Source: Magnetospirillum sulfuroxidans | GTDB lineage: Bacteria; Pseudomonadota; Alphaproteobacteria; Rhodospirillales; Magnetospirillaceae | Assembly: GCF_018224925.1 (NCBI RefSeq) | Contig: NZ_JAGTUF010000010.1 | Coordinates: forward strand, 1 to 64,000 | DNA: 64,000 nucleotides | Reading direction: 5' to 3' | Part shown: positions 8,797-18,273 of the stretch, in pieces | Layout of the letters: each line of letters starts with the position of its first letter | How positions within the stretch are numbered: the first letter of the stretch is position 1 | The notes under the pieces: model-generated | What the model saw: the letters and a program-made list of their open reading frames with translations, nothing else | Databases searched by the model: none | Told to the model about the DNA's origin: nothing | Program-made: the position numbers and the translations under genes

Positions 8797-9216
8797 ATGA
8801 GCATGGTAACCGTTCGCCCTTATAGCCAAGCCCTGGACCGGTTGCGTGCGGCTGGTCTGCGTCCCACCCGCCAACGCTTGGCGCTGGCCCGCCTGTTGTT
8901 CGACGGCGAAGACCGCCATATCTCGGCCGAGCAATTGCATTCCGAGGCGCTGGGCAGCAACATCCGGGTTTCCCTGGCCACCGTTTACAACACGCTGCAC
9001 CAGTTCACCGATGTGGGGCTGTTGCGGGAAATCGTTGTCGATGCCGGGCGATCCTATTTCGACACCAACACCTCGGATCACCACCATTTCTTCTACGAGA
9101 AGTCGGGCAAGCTGTGCGACATCCCTGCGGAAATGGTAGGGCTGACCCGCGTTCCTGACGCCCCTGAGGGCTTTCACATCACCCGGGTTGAAGTTATAGT
9201 CAGGGTCGATGGTTGA
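8797..9216 (+). CDS. irr: Fur-family iron response regulator Irr
   Basis: A 139-residue Fur-superfamily regulator, with the winged-helix LRPTRQRLALARLL (21-34) and SLATVYNTLHQF (59-70) typical of Irr. The HHH cluster at residues 95-97 corresponds to the heme- or metal-responsive histidines of Irr. The N-terminal Cys-Pro heme regulatory motif of Bradyrhizobium Irr is absent and only Cys107 is present, so it lacks the structural zinc CxxC pairs of Fur. Irr represses or activates iron-responsive genes according to heme status. The ATG at 8797 gives the normal family length; a longer frame adds only intergenic sequence. A terminator follows. Confidence 0.9.
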   Translation: MSMVTVRPYSQALDRLRAAGLRPTRQRLALARLLFDGEDRHISAEQLHSEALGSNIRVSLATVYNTLHQFTDVGLLREIVVDAGRSYFDTNTSDHHHFFYEKSGKLCDIPAEMVGLTRVPDAPEGFHITRVEVIVRVDG

Positions 9217-9246
9217 GAGTGACTCCTCTTCCGAACGAACAGGACA

Positions 9247-9276
9247 GGGCGCCCCTTGGGGCGCCCTTCTCCTTTT
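9247..9276 (+). terminator. intrinsic terminator after irr
   Basis: GGGCGCCCC (9247-9255) pairs perfectly with GGGGCGCCC (9258-9266) and is followed by TTCTCCTTTT. Confidence 0.8.
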
Positions 9277-9446
9277 CAGGGTCGGCATGCCGACGCTAAG
9301 ACGGCCGATCCCTAAAATTTTAAATCAATACGCTGGAAATAATGGCTGATGCACGTGTGCGCGCGTTGATATATCGGTGTACGGCCTAAGGCTTCTTGCT
9401 TTATACTGCAGCGCAATAAATATTGATTCAGCCAATACTGCATTAC

Positions 9447-9467
9447 GCACAGAAATTGTGCTATAGT
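9447..9467 (+). promoter_or_regulatory. candidate promoter with palindrome before orphan gene
   Basis: GCACA-GAAAT-TGTGC (9447-9461) is a perfect short inverted repeat overlapping a -10-like TATAGT (9462-9467), 33 bases before the start codon. No good -35 is seen. The rest of the 9277-9446 gap is AT-rich and shows nothing else recognisable. Confidence 0.35.
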
Positions 9468-9499
9468 GACGCTAATGACTATCCTCGGGGGAGGCTCCC

Positions 9500-9997
9500 A
9501 TGTTCGGATTTTGTCATCAGGCGTCGGATAGCCGGCGTGAAGCCGAGCTTCAGGCGATCGAGCAAGCCAAGACGACGTGCAAGCTTGAGCTGGCGAAAAT
9601 GCACGAAGCCTCGCCGGACGAGGCCGAGAGATTGGGCAAATGGCTCAAGGAACGCTGCGGTCAGGACAAAACCCTGCCGTTTGATTTCAAGCGCAGAGTG
9701 CTGGAACGCGCCCGTTTTCATGAATGCAACGCCAACATGCGGGCGACCAATCAAATGCTGCATGCCGCGCTGCGTCTTGCCGCCGAGGAACATATGGTCG
9801 AGCGAGGGCGAAAGCTCAGCGAAGGCCGGCGCTATTTCGCCAAGGCCTGTGCCTTGGGGGCGGATGAAGACTTCCGAAAAGCGGTCCAGCGCTTGATCGA
9901 TAATGTCATGATGACCGGCGGCGTCCAGCACAAGGGGCCGACCCGCGCCAAGCCGGCCGACATTGCCCCACGGGCGCCCAATCGGGCCAAGGGCTGA
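9500..9997 (+). CDS. hypothetical cytoplasmic protein
   Basis: A 165-residue, charged, probably helical protein with no signal peptide or membrane segment. Cysteines are scattered (C5, C27, C53 and others) without a recognisable spacing. The C-terminal 30 residues are rich in Pro, Ala, Lys and Arg and probably disordered. The ATG at 9500 has a strong GGGGGAGG ribosome binding site seven bases upstream, which supports real translation. I do not recognise a family; it stands alone between the irr terminator and the convergent tlpA gene. Confidence 0.65.
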   Translation: MFGFCHQASDSRREAELQAIEQAKTTCKLELAKMHEASPDEAERLGKWLKERCGQDKTLPFDFKRRVLERARFHECNANMRATNQMLHAALRLAAEEHMVERGRKLSEGRRYFAKACALGADEDFRKAVQRLIDNVMMTGGVQHKGPTRAKPADIAPRAPNRAKG

Positions 9998-10011
9998 CGC
10001 CGTGCCCTGGG

Positions 10012-10602
10012 TTATTCCGCCATCACGGCGGTGATGGTGGCCAGGGCTTCATCCCCGGTCCAGCCATAGATGCCCGATCCGGTCCAGGCGACGCGGCCTT
10101 GTTTGTCCAACAAGATCGAGGTGGGGAGCAAGGCATTGGGGAAGTCAGCCGGGTTGGCGGTGTGGACGGCCAGATTGCGAATACCGGCCCGGTCGAACCA
10201 GCGCTCGACGATGGCCTTGCCGCCACGATCCAACGAGACCGCCACCACCTGAAAAGCGGGGCCGCCCAAGCGCGCCTGCAGGGCGTCGAGATCGGGCATT
10301 TCGGCGACGCAGGGCGGGCACCAGGTCGCCCACAGATTGACCAGCACCACCCGGCCTTTGAGCCCGCTCAGACTTTGGCCGGCGCCGTCGGCGTCGGTAA
10401 AGGCGAAGTCCTGGGGAAGGCGACGGTGTTCGGGCGACGTCGCCGCCAAAGCCCGGCCCGAGACGCTTGGGTTAGGGAACGGTTCGGTGTAGCTTAGGCG
10501 CCCACCGGACCCCAGCATGGCGGTGATAACCCCGGCTGCCGCCGCCAGGATCAGCAAGGCGGCCACCAGGATCATGCGGCGGGTGCGGGTCGTCTGTTTC
10601 AT
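10012..10602 (-). CDS. tlpA: TlpA-like membrane-anchored thiol-disulfide reductase
   Basis: A 196-residue periplasmic thioredoxin-fold protein. A single N-terminal membrane anchor covers residues 10-30, and the active site WATWCPPC has Cys95 and Cys98, followed by VAEMPDL as in TlpA/ResA. These proteins reduce periplasmic disulfides, often for cytochrome oxidase or cytochrome c assembly. The ATG at 10602 (MKQTTRTRR...) gives a sensible anchor; longer frames would read through the divergent argH start. Only 21 bases separate the two start codons. Divergent tlpA and argH-lysA is a recurring alphaproteobacterial arrangement. Confidence 0.88.
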   Translation of the reverse strand: MKQTTRTRRMILVAALLILAAAAGVITAMLGSGGRLSYTEPFPNPSVSGRALAATSPEHRRLPQDFAFTDADGAGQSLSGLKGRVVLVNLWATWCPPCVAEMPDLDALQARLGGPAFQVVAVSLDRGGKAIVERWFDRAGIRNLAVHTANPADFPNALLPTSILLDKQGRVAWTGSGIYGWTGDEALATITAVMAE

Positions 10603-10623
10603 TCTTGCCGCTCCAGGACGTCC

Positions 10624-12033
10624 ATGACCGATCAATCCAAATCCGCTTCCGCCCCGGCCTCTTCCATGTGGGGGGGGCGTTTCGCCGGTGGGCCTGCCGC
10701 CATCATGCAGCGGATCAATGCGTCCATCGACTTTGATAAGCGTCTTTACGCCCAAGACATCCGGGGCAGCAAGGCCCATTGCCGCATGCTGGTCAAACAA
10801 GGCATTCTAACCGCCGCGGATGGCGACGCCATTTTGACCGGTCTGGATAAGGTTCTGGCCGAGATCGAGGCCGGGTCCTTCCCCTTTAGCATGGCGCTGG
10901 AAGATATCCACATGAATGTGGAATCGCGGCTGGCCGAATTGATCGGCGAGGCCGCCGGCCGTCTGCACACGGCGCGATCGCGCAACGATCAGGTGGCCAC
11001 CGATTTTCGTCTGTGGGTGCGCGATGCCGTTGATGGCATGGAAAGCGCCCTAAAGGGCCTGCAACAGGCGCTGATCGACCGCGCTGATGAACATGCCGGT
11101 ACCGTCATGCCCGGCTTCACCCATTTGCAGGCGGCGCAGCCGGTGACCATGGGCCATCACTTGATGGCCTATGTGGAAATGATCGGCCGCGACCGTGGCC
11201 GGTTGACCGATGCGCGGGCCCGGCTGAACGAAAGCCCGTTGGGCTCGGCGGCCTTGGCCGGCACCTCGTTTCCCATTGACCGTCATTACACTGCCGCCCA
11301 ATTGGGTTTCGACCGGCCGATGAACAATTCCCTCGATGGCGTTTCCGATCGCGATTTCGCCCTGGAATTCATGGCCGCCGCCGCCATTTGCGCCGTGCAT
11401 CTGTCGCGTCTGGCGGAAGAATTGGTGATTTGGACCAGCGCTCAGTTCCGCTTTGTCCGTCTTTCCGACGCATTCACCACCGGTTCGTCGATCATGCCGC
11501 AAAAGCGCAACCCCGACGCCGCCGAGTTGATCCGGGCCAAGACCGGCCGGGTCATCGGCGATTTGAACGCCTTGCTGATCGTCATGAAGGGGTTGCCGCT
11601 GGCCTATTCCAAGGACATGCAGGACGACAAGGAACCGGTGTTCGAAGTGGCCGACACCATGGAGCTGGCCATTGCCGCCATGACCGGCATGATCGCCGAC
11701 ATGAGCGTCAATACCGAGGTGCTGGCCAATGCCGCCGGGGCTGGCTTCACCACCGCCACCGATATTGCCGATTGGTGCGTGCGCGCCTTGAAGATGCCGT
11801 TCCGCCGCGCCCACCATGTGGCCGGTTCGCTGGTCAAACTGGCCGAGGACAAGGGCTGTGACCTGCAAGATCTGTCGCTGGCGGAAATGCAGGCCATCGA
11901 GCCCGGCATCACCGAACAGGCCCAGGCGGTGCTGGCGGTGGATTCGTCGGTGGCCAGCCGGGTCAGCTTTGGCGGCACCGCGCCGGACAACGTGCGCCAG
12001 CAGGTGGCGGCGGCGCGGAGCCGGTGGCTGTGA
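10624..12033 (+). CDS. argH: argininosuccinate lyase
   Basis: A 469-residue enzyme that cleaves argininosuccinate to arginine and fumarate, the last step of arginine synthesis. The superfamily signature [12 protein letters not shown] is at about residues 288-299, and [17 protein letters not shown] at about 117-133 is the first conserved region. The ATG at 10624 lies 21 bases from the divergent tlpA start. It leads a run argH-lptM-lysA-DUF4175-thioesterase with short gaps or overlaps, so arginine and lysine synthesis genes probably share a transcript. Confidence 0.97.
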   Translation: MTDQSKSASAPASSMWGGRFAGGPAAIMQRINASIDFDKRLYAQDIRGSKAHCRMLVKQGILTAADGDAILTGLDKVLAEIEAGSFPFSMALEDIHMNVESRLAELIGEAAGRLHTARSRNDQVATDFRLWVRDAVDGMESALKGLQQALIDRADEHAGTVMPGFTHLQAAQPVTMGHHLMAYVEMIGRDRGRLTDARARLNESPLGSAALAGTSFPIDRHYTAAQLGFDRPMNNSLDGVSDRDFALEFMAAAAICAVHLSRLAEELVIWTSAQFRFVRLSDAFTTGSSIMPQKRNPDAAELIRAKTGRVIGDLNALLIVMKGLPLAYSKDMQDDKEPVFEVADTMELAIAAMTGMIADMSVNTEVLANAAGAGFTTATDIADWCVRALKMPFRRAHHVAGSLVKLAEDKGCDLQDLSLAEMQAIEPGITEQAQAVLAVDSSVASRVSFGGTAPDNVRQQVAAARSRWL

Positions 12034-12047
12034 CAAAGGGGGATCAG

Positions 12048-12221
12048 ATGAAGCGCAGGATGTTGTTGCTGGCCATGATGACGGCGCCGCTGGCCGCGTG
12101 CGGGCGCAAAAGCCGGCCGCTTCCGCCAGAGGGGGCGACCTATCCGCGCCAGTATCCCAATGTCGATTTCCCCGAGGACAAGAACGCCGGCAAGCCCAAG
12201 TCGGAGACGGAGAACCCATGA
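12048..12221 (+). CDS. lptM: LptM/YifL-like small lipoprotein
   Basis: A 57-residue lipoprotein precursor with a short signal peptide and the lipobox LAAC (Cys19), followed by the GRKSRPLPPEG type of sequence found in LptM, which helps mature the LPS translocon protein LptD. The ATG at 12048 has AAAGGGGG upstream; an earlier in-frame start would spoil the signal peptide. Its last four bases overlap lysA (ATGA). The same small gene precedes lysA in many proteobacteria. Confidence 0.82.
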   Translation: MKRRMLLLAMMTAPLAACGRKSRPLPPEGATYPRQYPNVDFPEDKNAGKPKSETENP

Positions 12222-13486
12222 ACCATTTCGATTACGTGGACGGTCAGTTGCGGGCCGAGCAAGTGCCGGTGGCCGAGATCGCCGCCCGCGTCGGCACGCC
12301 GTTCTATTGCTATTCCACCGCGACCTTGGAACGCCATTATACCGTGTTCACCCAGGCGTTGGCCGATGCCGGTCTGGATGCCCAGGTGTGCTTTGCCCTG
12401 AAGGCCAATTCCAACATCGCGGTGATCCGCACCTTCGCCCGTTTGGGCGCCGGCGCCGACGTGGTGTCGGAAGGCGAATTGCGCCGGGCCTTGGCCGCCG
12501 GCGTGCCGGCCGACCGCATCGTCTTTTCCGGTGTCGGCAAGACCACGGCCGAGTTGGAATTGGCGGTGGCCAAGGGCATCATGCAGATCAACGTGGAATC
12601 CGAGCCGGAATTGGAGGCGTTGTCGCGGATCGCCTCGGCTCGGGGGGTGCGCATGCCGATCGCCTTGCGCGTCAATCCGGACGTTGACGCCGGCACCCAT
12701 GCCAAGATCACCACCGGCAAAAAGGAAAACAAGTTCGGCATCGAATGGACCCGCGCGCACGAGGTCTATACCAAGGCCCGCGCACTGCCCGGCGTCGAGG
12801 TGGTGGGGATCGCCTGTCACATCGGCTCGCAATTGACCGAGGTCGAGCCGTTCCGCCAAGCCTTTTTGCGGGTGCGCGATCTGGTGGCCCTGTTGCGCGC
12901 CGATGGCTTCACGATTCGCCGTCTGGATTTGGGCGGCGGTTTGGGCATCCCTTACGAAAGCGAAGAGCCGCCGCACCCCGAAACCTATGCCCGGGCGATC
13001 AAGGAGAATTTGGGCGATCTCGGCTGCAAAATCGTGCTGGAACCCGGCCGTCTGCTGGTCGGCAATGCCGGCATTTTGGTGTCGCGGGTGGTCTATGTGA
13101 AGGAAGGGGCGACACGCACCTTCATTATTGCCGATGCCGCGATGAACGATCTGATGCGCCCGGCTTTGTACGACGCCTATCATACCATCGAGCCGGTAAT
13201 CGCGCCGGCCGCCGACGCGCCGCGCCATCTGGTCGATGTGGTCGGTCCGGTGTGCGAAACCGGTGACACCTTCGCCAAGCAACGGTCGCTGCCGCCGCTT
13301 CGGGCCGATGATCTGATCGTCTTTCGCACCGCCGGCGCCTATGGCGCCGCCATGGCGTCAACCTACAACACGCGGCCGCTGGTGCCGGAAGTGTTGGTCA
13401 AGGGGGATACGTTCGCAGTGGTGCGGGCACGACCCAGCTTCGACGAAATGTTGGCGCTGGAATCGGTTCCCGACTGGCTGGAATAA
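12218..13486 (+). CDS. lysA: diaminopimelate decarboxylase
   Basis: A 422-residue PLP enzyme that decarboxylates meso-diaminopimelate to L-lysine. The PLP lysine is Lys62 in CFALKANSN, CHIGSQ and the GGGLGIPY glycine loop follow, and the substrate-binding GPVCETGD is near residue 345. It is a fold-III decarboxylase of normal length. It overlaps lptM by ATGA, and its TAA overlaps the next ATG (TAATG), so the three genes are translationally coupled. The upstream substrate pathway includes dapF, also in this window. Confidence 0.96.
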   Translation: MNHFDYVDGQLRAEQVPVAEIAARVGTPFYCYSTATLERHYTVFTQALADAGLDAQVCFALKANSNIAVIRTFARLGAGADVVSEGELRRALAAGVPADRIVFSGVGKTTAELELAVAKGIMQINVESEPELEALSRIASARGVRMPIALRVNPDVDAGTHAKITTGKKENKFGIEWTRAHEVYTKARALPGVEVVGIACHIGSQLTEVEPFRQAFLRVRDLVALLRADGFTIRRLDLGGGLGIPYESEEPPHPETYARAIKENLGDLGCKIVLEPGRLLVGNAGILVSRVVYVKEGATRTFIIADAAMNDLMRPALYDAYHTIEPVIAPAADAPRHLVDVVGPVCETGDTFAKQRSLPPLRADDLIVFRTAGAYGAAMASTYNTRPLVPEVLVKGDTFAVVRARPSFDEMLALESVPDWLE

Positions 13487-15828
13487 TGACCGGGCCAACC
13501 TCTCTTGTCGCCGCCTTGCCTGATGACCGGGCACGGCGGCGATTGCGGTTGGCTTATCTGGTGCTGCGCCTGGAAGCCCTGTGGCCGGCCGTGGTCGGTC
13601 TGGCCAGCATGGCGGCGCTGTTCGTCGCCCTTGCCTTGTTCGATCTGTTGCCGCGGCTGCCAGGCTGGCTGCATGGCTTGGTCTTGCTGGGTTTTGCCGG
13701 CGCGTTGGTTTTTTTGCTGCGGCTTATGCTGCGCAGCAAAGGCGGGGATTGGCTGAGTGCGGCGCGGCGGCTGGAAGCCGATGGCGGCTTGACCCATCGT
13801 CCGTTTCAAGTGCTGCTGGACCAACCGGTGGGCGGTGATCAGAGCCTGTGGGAAGGCCATCGCCGTCGCGCCGTGGCGGAAATCGCCAGGGCGCGGCTGT
13901 CATGGCCGCGTTCCAACATGGCGGCGCAAGACCCCTTGGGTCTGCGGGCCGGGGCGTTGCTGCTGTTGGCGGTGGCTTTGGCCGGGGGAGGCCATGATTG
14001 GACGGGGCGGATGGCGCGGGCGCTGGTTCCGGCGCTCATTCTGCCGGGATTGGGGCCGGATACGCTGGAAGTGTGGGTCACGCCGCCGGCTTATACCGGC
14101 TTGCCCCCCCTTCTGCTGCGCCAGCACGAACCGGCGGACGACGTGGTGGTGCCCAGCGGCAGCACGGTCTTGGCGGTGCTATCGGGGGGATGGGGCCGGG
14201 CGTCGCTGGTTGTGGATGGCCACAAAACCGGCTTTACCGTGGCGGATGACGGCGGTCAGCGGGTGGAAAGCCAGATCCAGGGCGGCAAAACCTTGGCTAT
14301 CCGGCAATTGGGGCGCGATGTCGCGTCCTGGCCGTTGCGGGTGGTTGCCGATCTCTCCCCGGCCATTGATTTCACGTCGGCCCCCGAACCGGCGGAACGT
14401 GGGCGTTTGCACATGGCCGTGGCCGCGTCCGATGATCATGGCCTGAGCCGGCTGTGGGTGGAAATCCGCCGTCTCGGCGCGCCGTTCCAAGATCCGCCGG
14501 TGCGGGTGGAACTGCCTTTGCCGGCGGGACGGCCCAAACAGGCGGGATCGTCCAGTTGGCATGATTTGACCGCGCATCCGTGGGCCGGCTTGCCGGTGGT
14601 GATGCAGCCCATGGCCGAGGATGCGCTGGGACAGCGCGGTGCCGGCGAAGTGGTCAGCCTAAGCCTGCCGGAACGCAGCTTCCTTAACCCCAATGCCCAG
14701 GCGGTGATCGAACAGCGTCGCCAGATTACCCAAGATCGCCGCAACGCCCCCGGCGCCATGGGGGTTTTGGATCGTCTGGCGGTGGAGCCGGCGCGGTTCA
14801 ACGACGATTCGCTCACCTTTCTGGCGCTCCGCACCGCCCGTCACGCCCTGGCGTCAGCGGAATTTTCCCTGCCCGAGGTGCAAGACCTGTTGTGGAATGC
14901 GGCCTTGCGCATCGAAGACGGCGATCTGGCGGCAGCCGAGCAGCGATTGGAAGATGCCCGCCGCGCCCTGGAACAGGCGATCGAGGATGATCTGAGCGGC
15001 GAGGGGCTGAACCGCTTGCTCGACCAATTCCAAGCGGCGCTGCACCGTTATCTGGCTGCCTTGGATGAGCGCATGGGGCAACCTGCCGATGACCTGTCTG
15101 CTGAGGCGACAGAAGGCGGCGCCACGATCAGCGAGCAGGAATTGCAAGACATGCTGCAATCCATGCGGGACATGGCCGCCATCGGTGCCCGCGACGGATT
15201 GAAGAAGATGCTGCGCGAGATGTCGGGCATCCTCGACGCCTTGCAAACTCGGACACCGCAAGCGCCGTCAAGCGCGGCCAGCCAAGCGATTCGCGGCTTG
15301 CGCGATTTGGCCCAGCGCCAGCAGCGCCTGCTCGAACAAAGTCACCGCAATGCGCAAGAAAGCGCGTCCTCGGCCCACAATGCCCAGCGCCAGCAAGATG
15401 AAATCCGGCAATCCCTGGGAAGTCTCCGGCAAAAGCTGCGGGAAGGATTAGGCCAGGAGCCGGTCACCCTGGAAGATGCCGAACAGGCCATGGCCGAGGC
15501 GATGACGGCTTTGCAGCATGGGGATTGGAATGGCGCGGTCCCGGCGCAGACCCAGGCGCTGGACAATCTGTCCCAGGCGATCCGCCAAGCGCTTGAGACC
15601 ATGGCCGCCGGCAGCATGACCACGCCCGGCGGTCTGCCGCGTGACCCCTTGGGCCGTCCCGCCGGCAATGGTTCGGGCGGCGGCGATGATGGCGCCACGC
15701 GGGTGCCGGATCAGACGGAAATGCGCAAGGCCCGGGCCATTCTTGACGAATTGCGGCGCAGGGCGGGGGAACTCACCCGGCCTCAGGCCGAACGCGACTA
15801 TTTGCAGCGCCTGCTGCGCCAATTCTAA
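13486..15828 (+). CDS. DUF4175 family protein (TIGR02302-type)
   Basis: A 780-residue protein of the alphaproteobacterial DUF4175 family, function unknown. Two membrane segments lie at about residues 35-80 and a third at about 155-175; the following 250 residues resemble a periplasmic region. The C-terminal half (about 400-770) is strongly helical, rich in Gln, Ala, Arg and Glu, with coiled-coil character. The start ATG overlaps the lysA TAA by one base. The family is usually found beside lysA, which suggests but does not prove an envelope role. Confidence 0.85.
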   Translation: MTGPTSLVAALPDDRARRRLRLAYLVLRLEALWPAVVGLASMAALFVALALFDLLPRLPGWLHGLVLLGFAGALVFLLRLMLRSKGGDWLSAARRLEADGGLTHRPFQVLLDQPVGGDQSLWEGHRRRAVAEIARARLSWPRSNMAAQDPLGLRAGALLLLAVALAGGGHDWTGRMARALVPALILPGLGPDTLEVWVTPPAYTGLPPLLLRQHEPADDVVVPSGSTVLAVLSGGWGRASLVVDGHKTGFTVADDGGQRVESQIQGGKTLAIRQLGRDVASWPLRVVADLSPAIDFTSAPEPAERGRLHMAVAASDDHGLSRLWVEIRRLGAPFQDPPVRVELPLPAGRPKQAGSSSWHDLTAHPWAGLPVVMQPMAEDALGQRGAGEVVSLSLPERSFLNPNAQAVIEQRRQITQDRRNAPGAMGVLDRLAVEPARFNDDSLTFLALRTARHALASAEFSLPEVQDLLWNAALRIEDGDLAAAEQRLEDARRALEQAIEDDLSGEGLNRLLDQFQAALHRYLAALDERMGQPADDLSAEATEGGATISEQELQDMLQSMRDMAAIGARDGLKKMLREMSGILDALQTRTPQAPSSAASQAIRGLRDLAQRQQRLLEQSHRNAQESASSAHNAQRQQDEIRQSLGSLRQKLREGLGQEPVTLEDAEQAMAEAMTALQHGDWNGAVPAQTQALDNLSQAIRQALETMAAGSMTTPGGLPRDPLGRPAGNGSGGGDDGATRVPDQTEMRKARAILDELRRRAGELTRPQAERDYLQRLLRQF

Positions 15829-15838
15829 AGGGATAGCA

Positions 15839-16261
15839 ATGACGCTCAAGGAAGAAGGACCATCCGGGTTCCAGCAATTGCTCGGCTACGAACTCAGCGA
15901 ATGGGCCGAGGGCCAAGCGGTGTTGGAACTGATGGTCGAGCATAAGCACACCAACCGCGCCGGGGTGCTGCACGGCGGCGTTCTCGCCACCTTGATCGAT
16001 ACGGCCTGCGGCTTTTCCGCCACCTATTGCCCGTTTCCCGGTCGGGTTCGCCGGGTGGTGACGCTGTCGCTGACCACCAATTTCACCGGTCAAGTCCGGC
16101 ATGGCCGCTTGCGGGCAGTGGCGCGCAAGACCGCCGGCGGCTCACGGATCGTCTTTTGCCATGCCGATGTGCTGGATGAGGGCGGCAAATTGGTTGCCAG
16201 CGGTGAAGGCACCTTTCGTTATCGCAGCGGCAGCGAACATTCCGAGGGTGTGGCGCTGTAA
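15839..16261 (+). CDS. PaaI-type hotdog thioesterase
   Basis: A 140-residue acyl-CoA thioesterase-like protein of the PaaI/YbgC hotdog fold. The motif NRAGVLHGGVLATLIDTACG (about residues 38-57) contains the HGG loop and the helix acidic residue that form the active site. The enzyme probably hydrolyses a small or aromatic acyl-CoA; the substrate is unknown. The ATG at 15839 has AAAGGGA upstream and follows the DUF4175 stop by ten bases, so it is probably the last gene of that operon. Confidence 0.88.
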   Translation: MTLKEEGPSGFQQLLGYELSEWAEGQAVLELMVEHKHTNRAGVLHGGVLATLIDTACGFSATYCPFPGRVRRVVTLSLTTNFTGQVRHGRLRAVARKTAGGSRIVFCHADVLDEGGKLVASGEGTFRYRSGSEHSEGVAL

Positions 16262-16329
16262 CAAGCGGCGGAATGGACCTGATGATCGGTTCTGATCCGC
16301 GGGATATGGCATGGGGCCATGAGGCACAT

Positions 16330-16791
16330 TCAAGGCGTCGCGGTCTCGGTGCACCAGGGCTGTTTGGTGCGGCCGCCATATGCGCGGGCCAGGCCATTGC
16401 TCAGCAGCAAATCCCCCAGGTCTTCGCCGTGGGCGGTAACGATGCGGGCGACGACCCGCTTGCCAAATTTATCGGCGATGACGTCGTGCAAGGTGATGGC
16501 GTCATCGGTCAGTTTCGCGACGGTAAAGCTTTCGGCCTTTTCCGCCGCTTGGCGTTCGCTGTCACATTTTCCTCGTTTTTCCGGCGTATCGATACCCAGC
16601 AGGCGGACACGGGTCTCCACCTCCTGGCCCAACCAGATGCGGGCGCGGACCAAGACGGTGTCGCCGTCAATGACCCGCATGACCCGAGCGGGAATAGGGC
16701 CGGGGAGGCGCTCTTCTTCTGCCGCGGTCGGAACGGAAGGAAGAGAAAGCAGACCCAGGGCGAATGCGAGGAAAAGGCGGCTTATGTTCAC
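16330..16791 (-). CDS. secreted thermonuclease (SNase) family protein
   Basis: A 153-residue staphylococcal-nuclease-like protein with an N-terminal signal peptide (cleavage likely after PTAA, near residue 24). The active-site set is visible: IDGDTV with Asp42/Asp44, R63 and the IDTPE motif with D68 and E71. The position of the second catalytic arginine reads GKR (K111-R112), so the equivalent of SNase Arg87 is probably Arg112 or has shifted. It would cut DNA or RNA with calcium in the periplasm or outside. The start is a GTG at 16791 with no clear ribosome binding site, so the exact start is uncertain. Confidence 0.85.
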   Translation of the reverse strand: MNISRLFLAFALGLLSLPSVPTAAEEERLPGPIPARVMRVIDGDTVLVRARIWLGQEVETRVRLLGIDTPEKRGKCDSERQAAEKAESFTVAKLTDDAITLHDVIADKFGKRVVARIVTAHGEDLGDLLLSNGLARAYGGRTKQPWCTETATP

Positions 16792-17084
16792 ATTAAATCT
16801 TCATAAAGTTGCATTTTGCGAAATCCTGTCCCTGGCTTTGGGACGGATATGCAATCTTTACGAAAACAAAGGAAACATTGCAAGAACATTTGCCGCAAGC
16901 AGCCTTGCCGAGGCGCAGCTTTATTGCGTCCCGGTTTCTCCACCGCTCAAGGAGGAAACGTCCTCGCGACTGTAATTGGGCGCAGCCCCTGCCCCGCGAT
17001 TGACCAACACCCCCCAAGCCGCGCGAACAAATCCGCGCTCACCCAGAACGTCTTGAGCCATCAACCGGCGACCCATTCCGCAGC
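16792..17084. other. 293-base intergenic region
   Basis: This should contain the promoter of the minus-strand nuclease gene. The part next to that gene is AT-rich; the other half is C-rich. A small GAGGA/TCCTC hairpin lies near 16950. I see no convincing promoter hexamers, reading frame or RNA gene. Confidence 0.4.
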
Positions 17085-17306
17085 CTAGAACACCTGGGCG
17101 CCCTTGCGGCGGAGAACGCGGCCGTCCAAGGTCACGGTTTCCTCCGGTGTGTCGCCGACCACGGTGCAGATCTTGACGTCGGGCAGCGCCTGGGCCATGC
17201 GGCAGGCGAAGTCAAAACGTTCCTGCATGGATAAGCTTTCCAGCGGAGGATAGATGTTGCCGGTGTTGAGTTGAATTGTTCCCATGATTCCCGCCACCAT
17301 CGTCAT
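17085..17306 (-). CDS. small hypothetical protein, second of a tandem paralogous pair
   Basis: A 73-residue protein if it starts at the ATG at 17306, directly after the TAA of the upstream gene; an ATG at 17285 (MGTIQLN..., 66 residues) has GGCGGGAA before it and may be the true start. Its last 41 residues align without gaps to the last 41 of the upstream small protein, sharing F, A, A, P-D, G, V, G, L, G and the final F. No membrane segment, signal or known motif is seen. The pair looks like an ancient tandem duplication; function unknown. Confidence 0.6.
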   Translation of the reverse strand: MTMVAGIMGTIQLNTGNIYPPLESLSMQERFDFACRMAQALPDVKICTVVGDTPEETVTLDGRVLRRKGAQVF

Positions 17307-17513
17307 TTAAAACAGATCAATGCCGTCATCGACCAAATCCTCGCCCCTGAACACCACTTCGTCGCCGAGTTGCGAGCCCAAATGGGCATGGACTTCGGCA
17401 TCGGGGATGGTGCGGGCAATGAATGAGGCGAATTCGTACAGATACTGCGACGTGTCCACCGTCAGCGGCTGATACCGGCTATCGCGGTTGGCTTCCACCC
17501 TGACCATGAACAT
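17307..17513 (-). CDS. small hypothetical protein, first of a tandem paralogous pair
   Basis: A 68-residue protein starting at the ATG at 17513, which has a perfect AGGAGG ribosome binding site. Its sequence MFMVRVEAN... ends in a module beginning FASFIARTIPDAEV and finishing IDLF that is matched position by position by the next gene. It is acidic and probably cytoplasmic. Its stop codon immediately precedes the ATG of its paralogue, so the two are co-translated. I do not recognise the family. Confidence 0.65.
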   Translation of the reverse strand: MFMVRVEANRDSRYQPLTVDTSQYLYEFASFIARTIPDAEVHAHLGSQLGDEVVFRGEDLVDDGIDLF

Positions 17514-17631
17514 AACAGCCTCCTGTGCGTTGACACGATCATAGGCGCATCGGACGCACAAAGGGCATGCGAATCACGGCGTCCTTGCCATGCTTGGAAC
17601 TCATGGGCAAACGCGTAAAATTGAAAGGAAT

Positions 17632-18231
17632 TCAGCGTGTGGTCATGGCGGTGAATTGCTGGGTGAATTCAGCCCGGAGCGAAGCCTCGATCTCGGCCCA
17701 TAGCGTCGGGGCAATGGTGCCGGCGCTTTGTCCGCCCATACCGGACAGGCCTTGGGCGCAGACCCAGTCGGGACTGATGGTGTGGGCGAACAGATCGGGA
17801 CGGGCCAGGGCGCGCAAGCCGGCCTGGCCGAATTCATGCGCATGCTGATGACCGTAACGGGCGACCATTGCCGCTTGTCGGGCCAGGCCCGAGACGGCGC
17901 GGCGGGCGGATGAATCGCGACAGCGCCCGGAATCGTATTGGCCGCGGATCAAGGCGATGGCGTACCATTCCAAGGAATCGCTGGTCTTTTCCGTCGCCAG
18001 CAGGCGGCGCGACAGATCAAACAAATAGCCCGATGACAGCGCCAATTGGTGGGTTTGGATCCAGGCGATCACCTGGGCATCGTCGGACGACGCCAAGGTG
18101 ACGACCCGGCCGAAGAGGTCGGCTTGGGCCATCCAATCAGCCGGTGGCGGATTGGGCAGGTCGGCGGCCTGGGTGGGGAAAGTCAGAAATAGAGCAGCCG
18201 CCAGGGCTGCCGCATGCACGAAACGCGACAT
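17632..18231 (-). CDS. exported hypothetical protein
   Basis: A 199-residue protein with a clear signal peptide (cleavage likely at TQA-AD, near residue 22). The mature part is helical, with two cysteines near 104 and 157 that could pair in the periplasm. No catalytic motif is recognised. The start at 18231 gives the only sensible signal peptide. It follows yjbQ on the same strand after 42 bases and may share its transcript. Confidence 0.7.
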   Translation of the reverse strand: MSRFVHAAALAAALFLTFPTQAADLPNPPPADWMAQADLFGRVVTLASSDDAQVIAWIQTHQLALSSGYLFDLSRRLLATEKTSDSLEWYAIALIRGQYDSGRCRDSSARRAVSGLARQAAMVARYGHQHAHEFGQAGLRALARPDLFAHTISPDWVCAQGLSGMGGQSAGTIAPTLWAEIEASLRAEFTQQFTAMTTR

Positions 18232-18273
18232 TTATGTCCCTTTCACCTGTCCCGGCGCCACTGTAGCGGCGGC

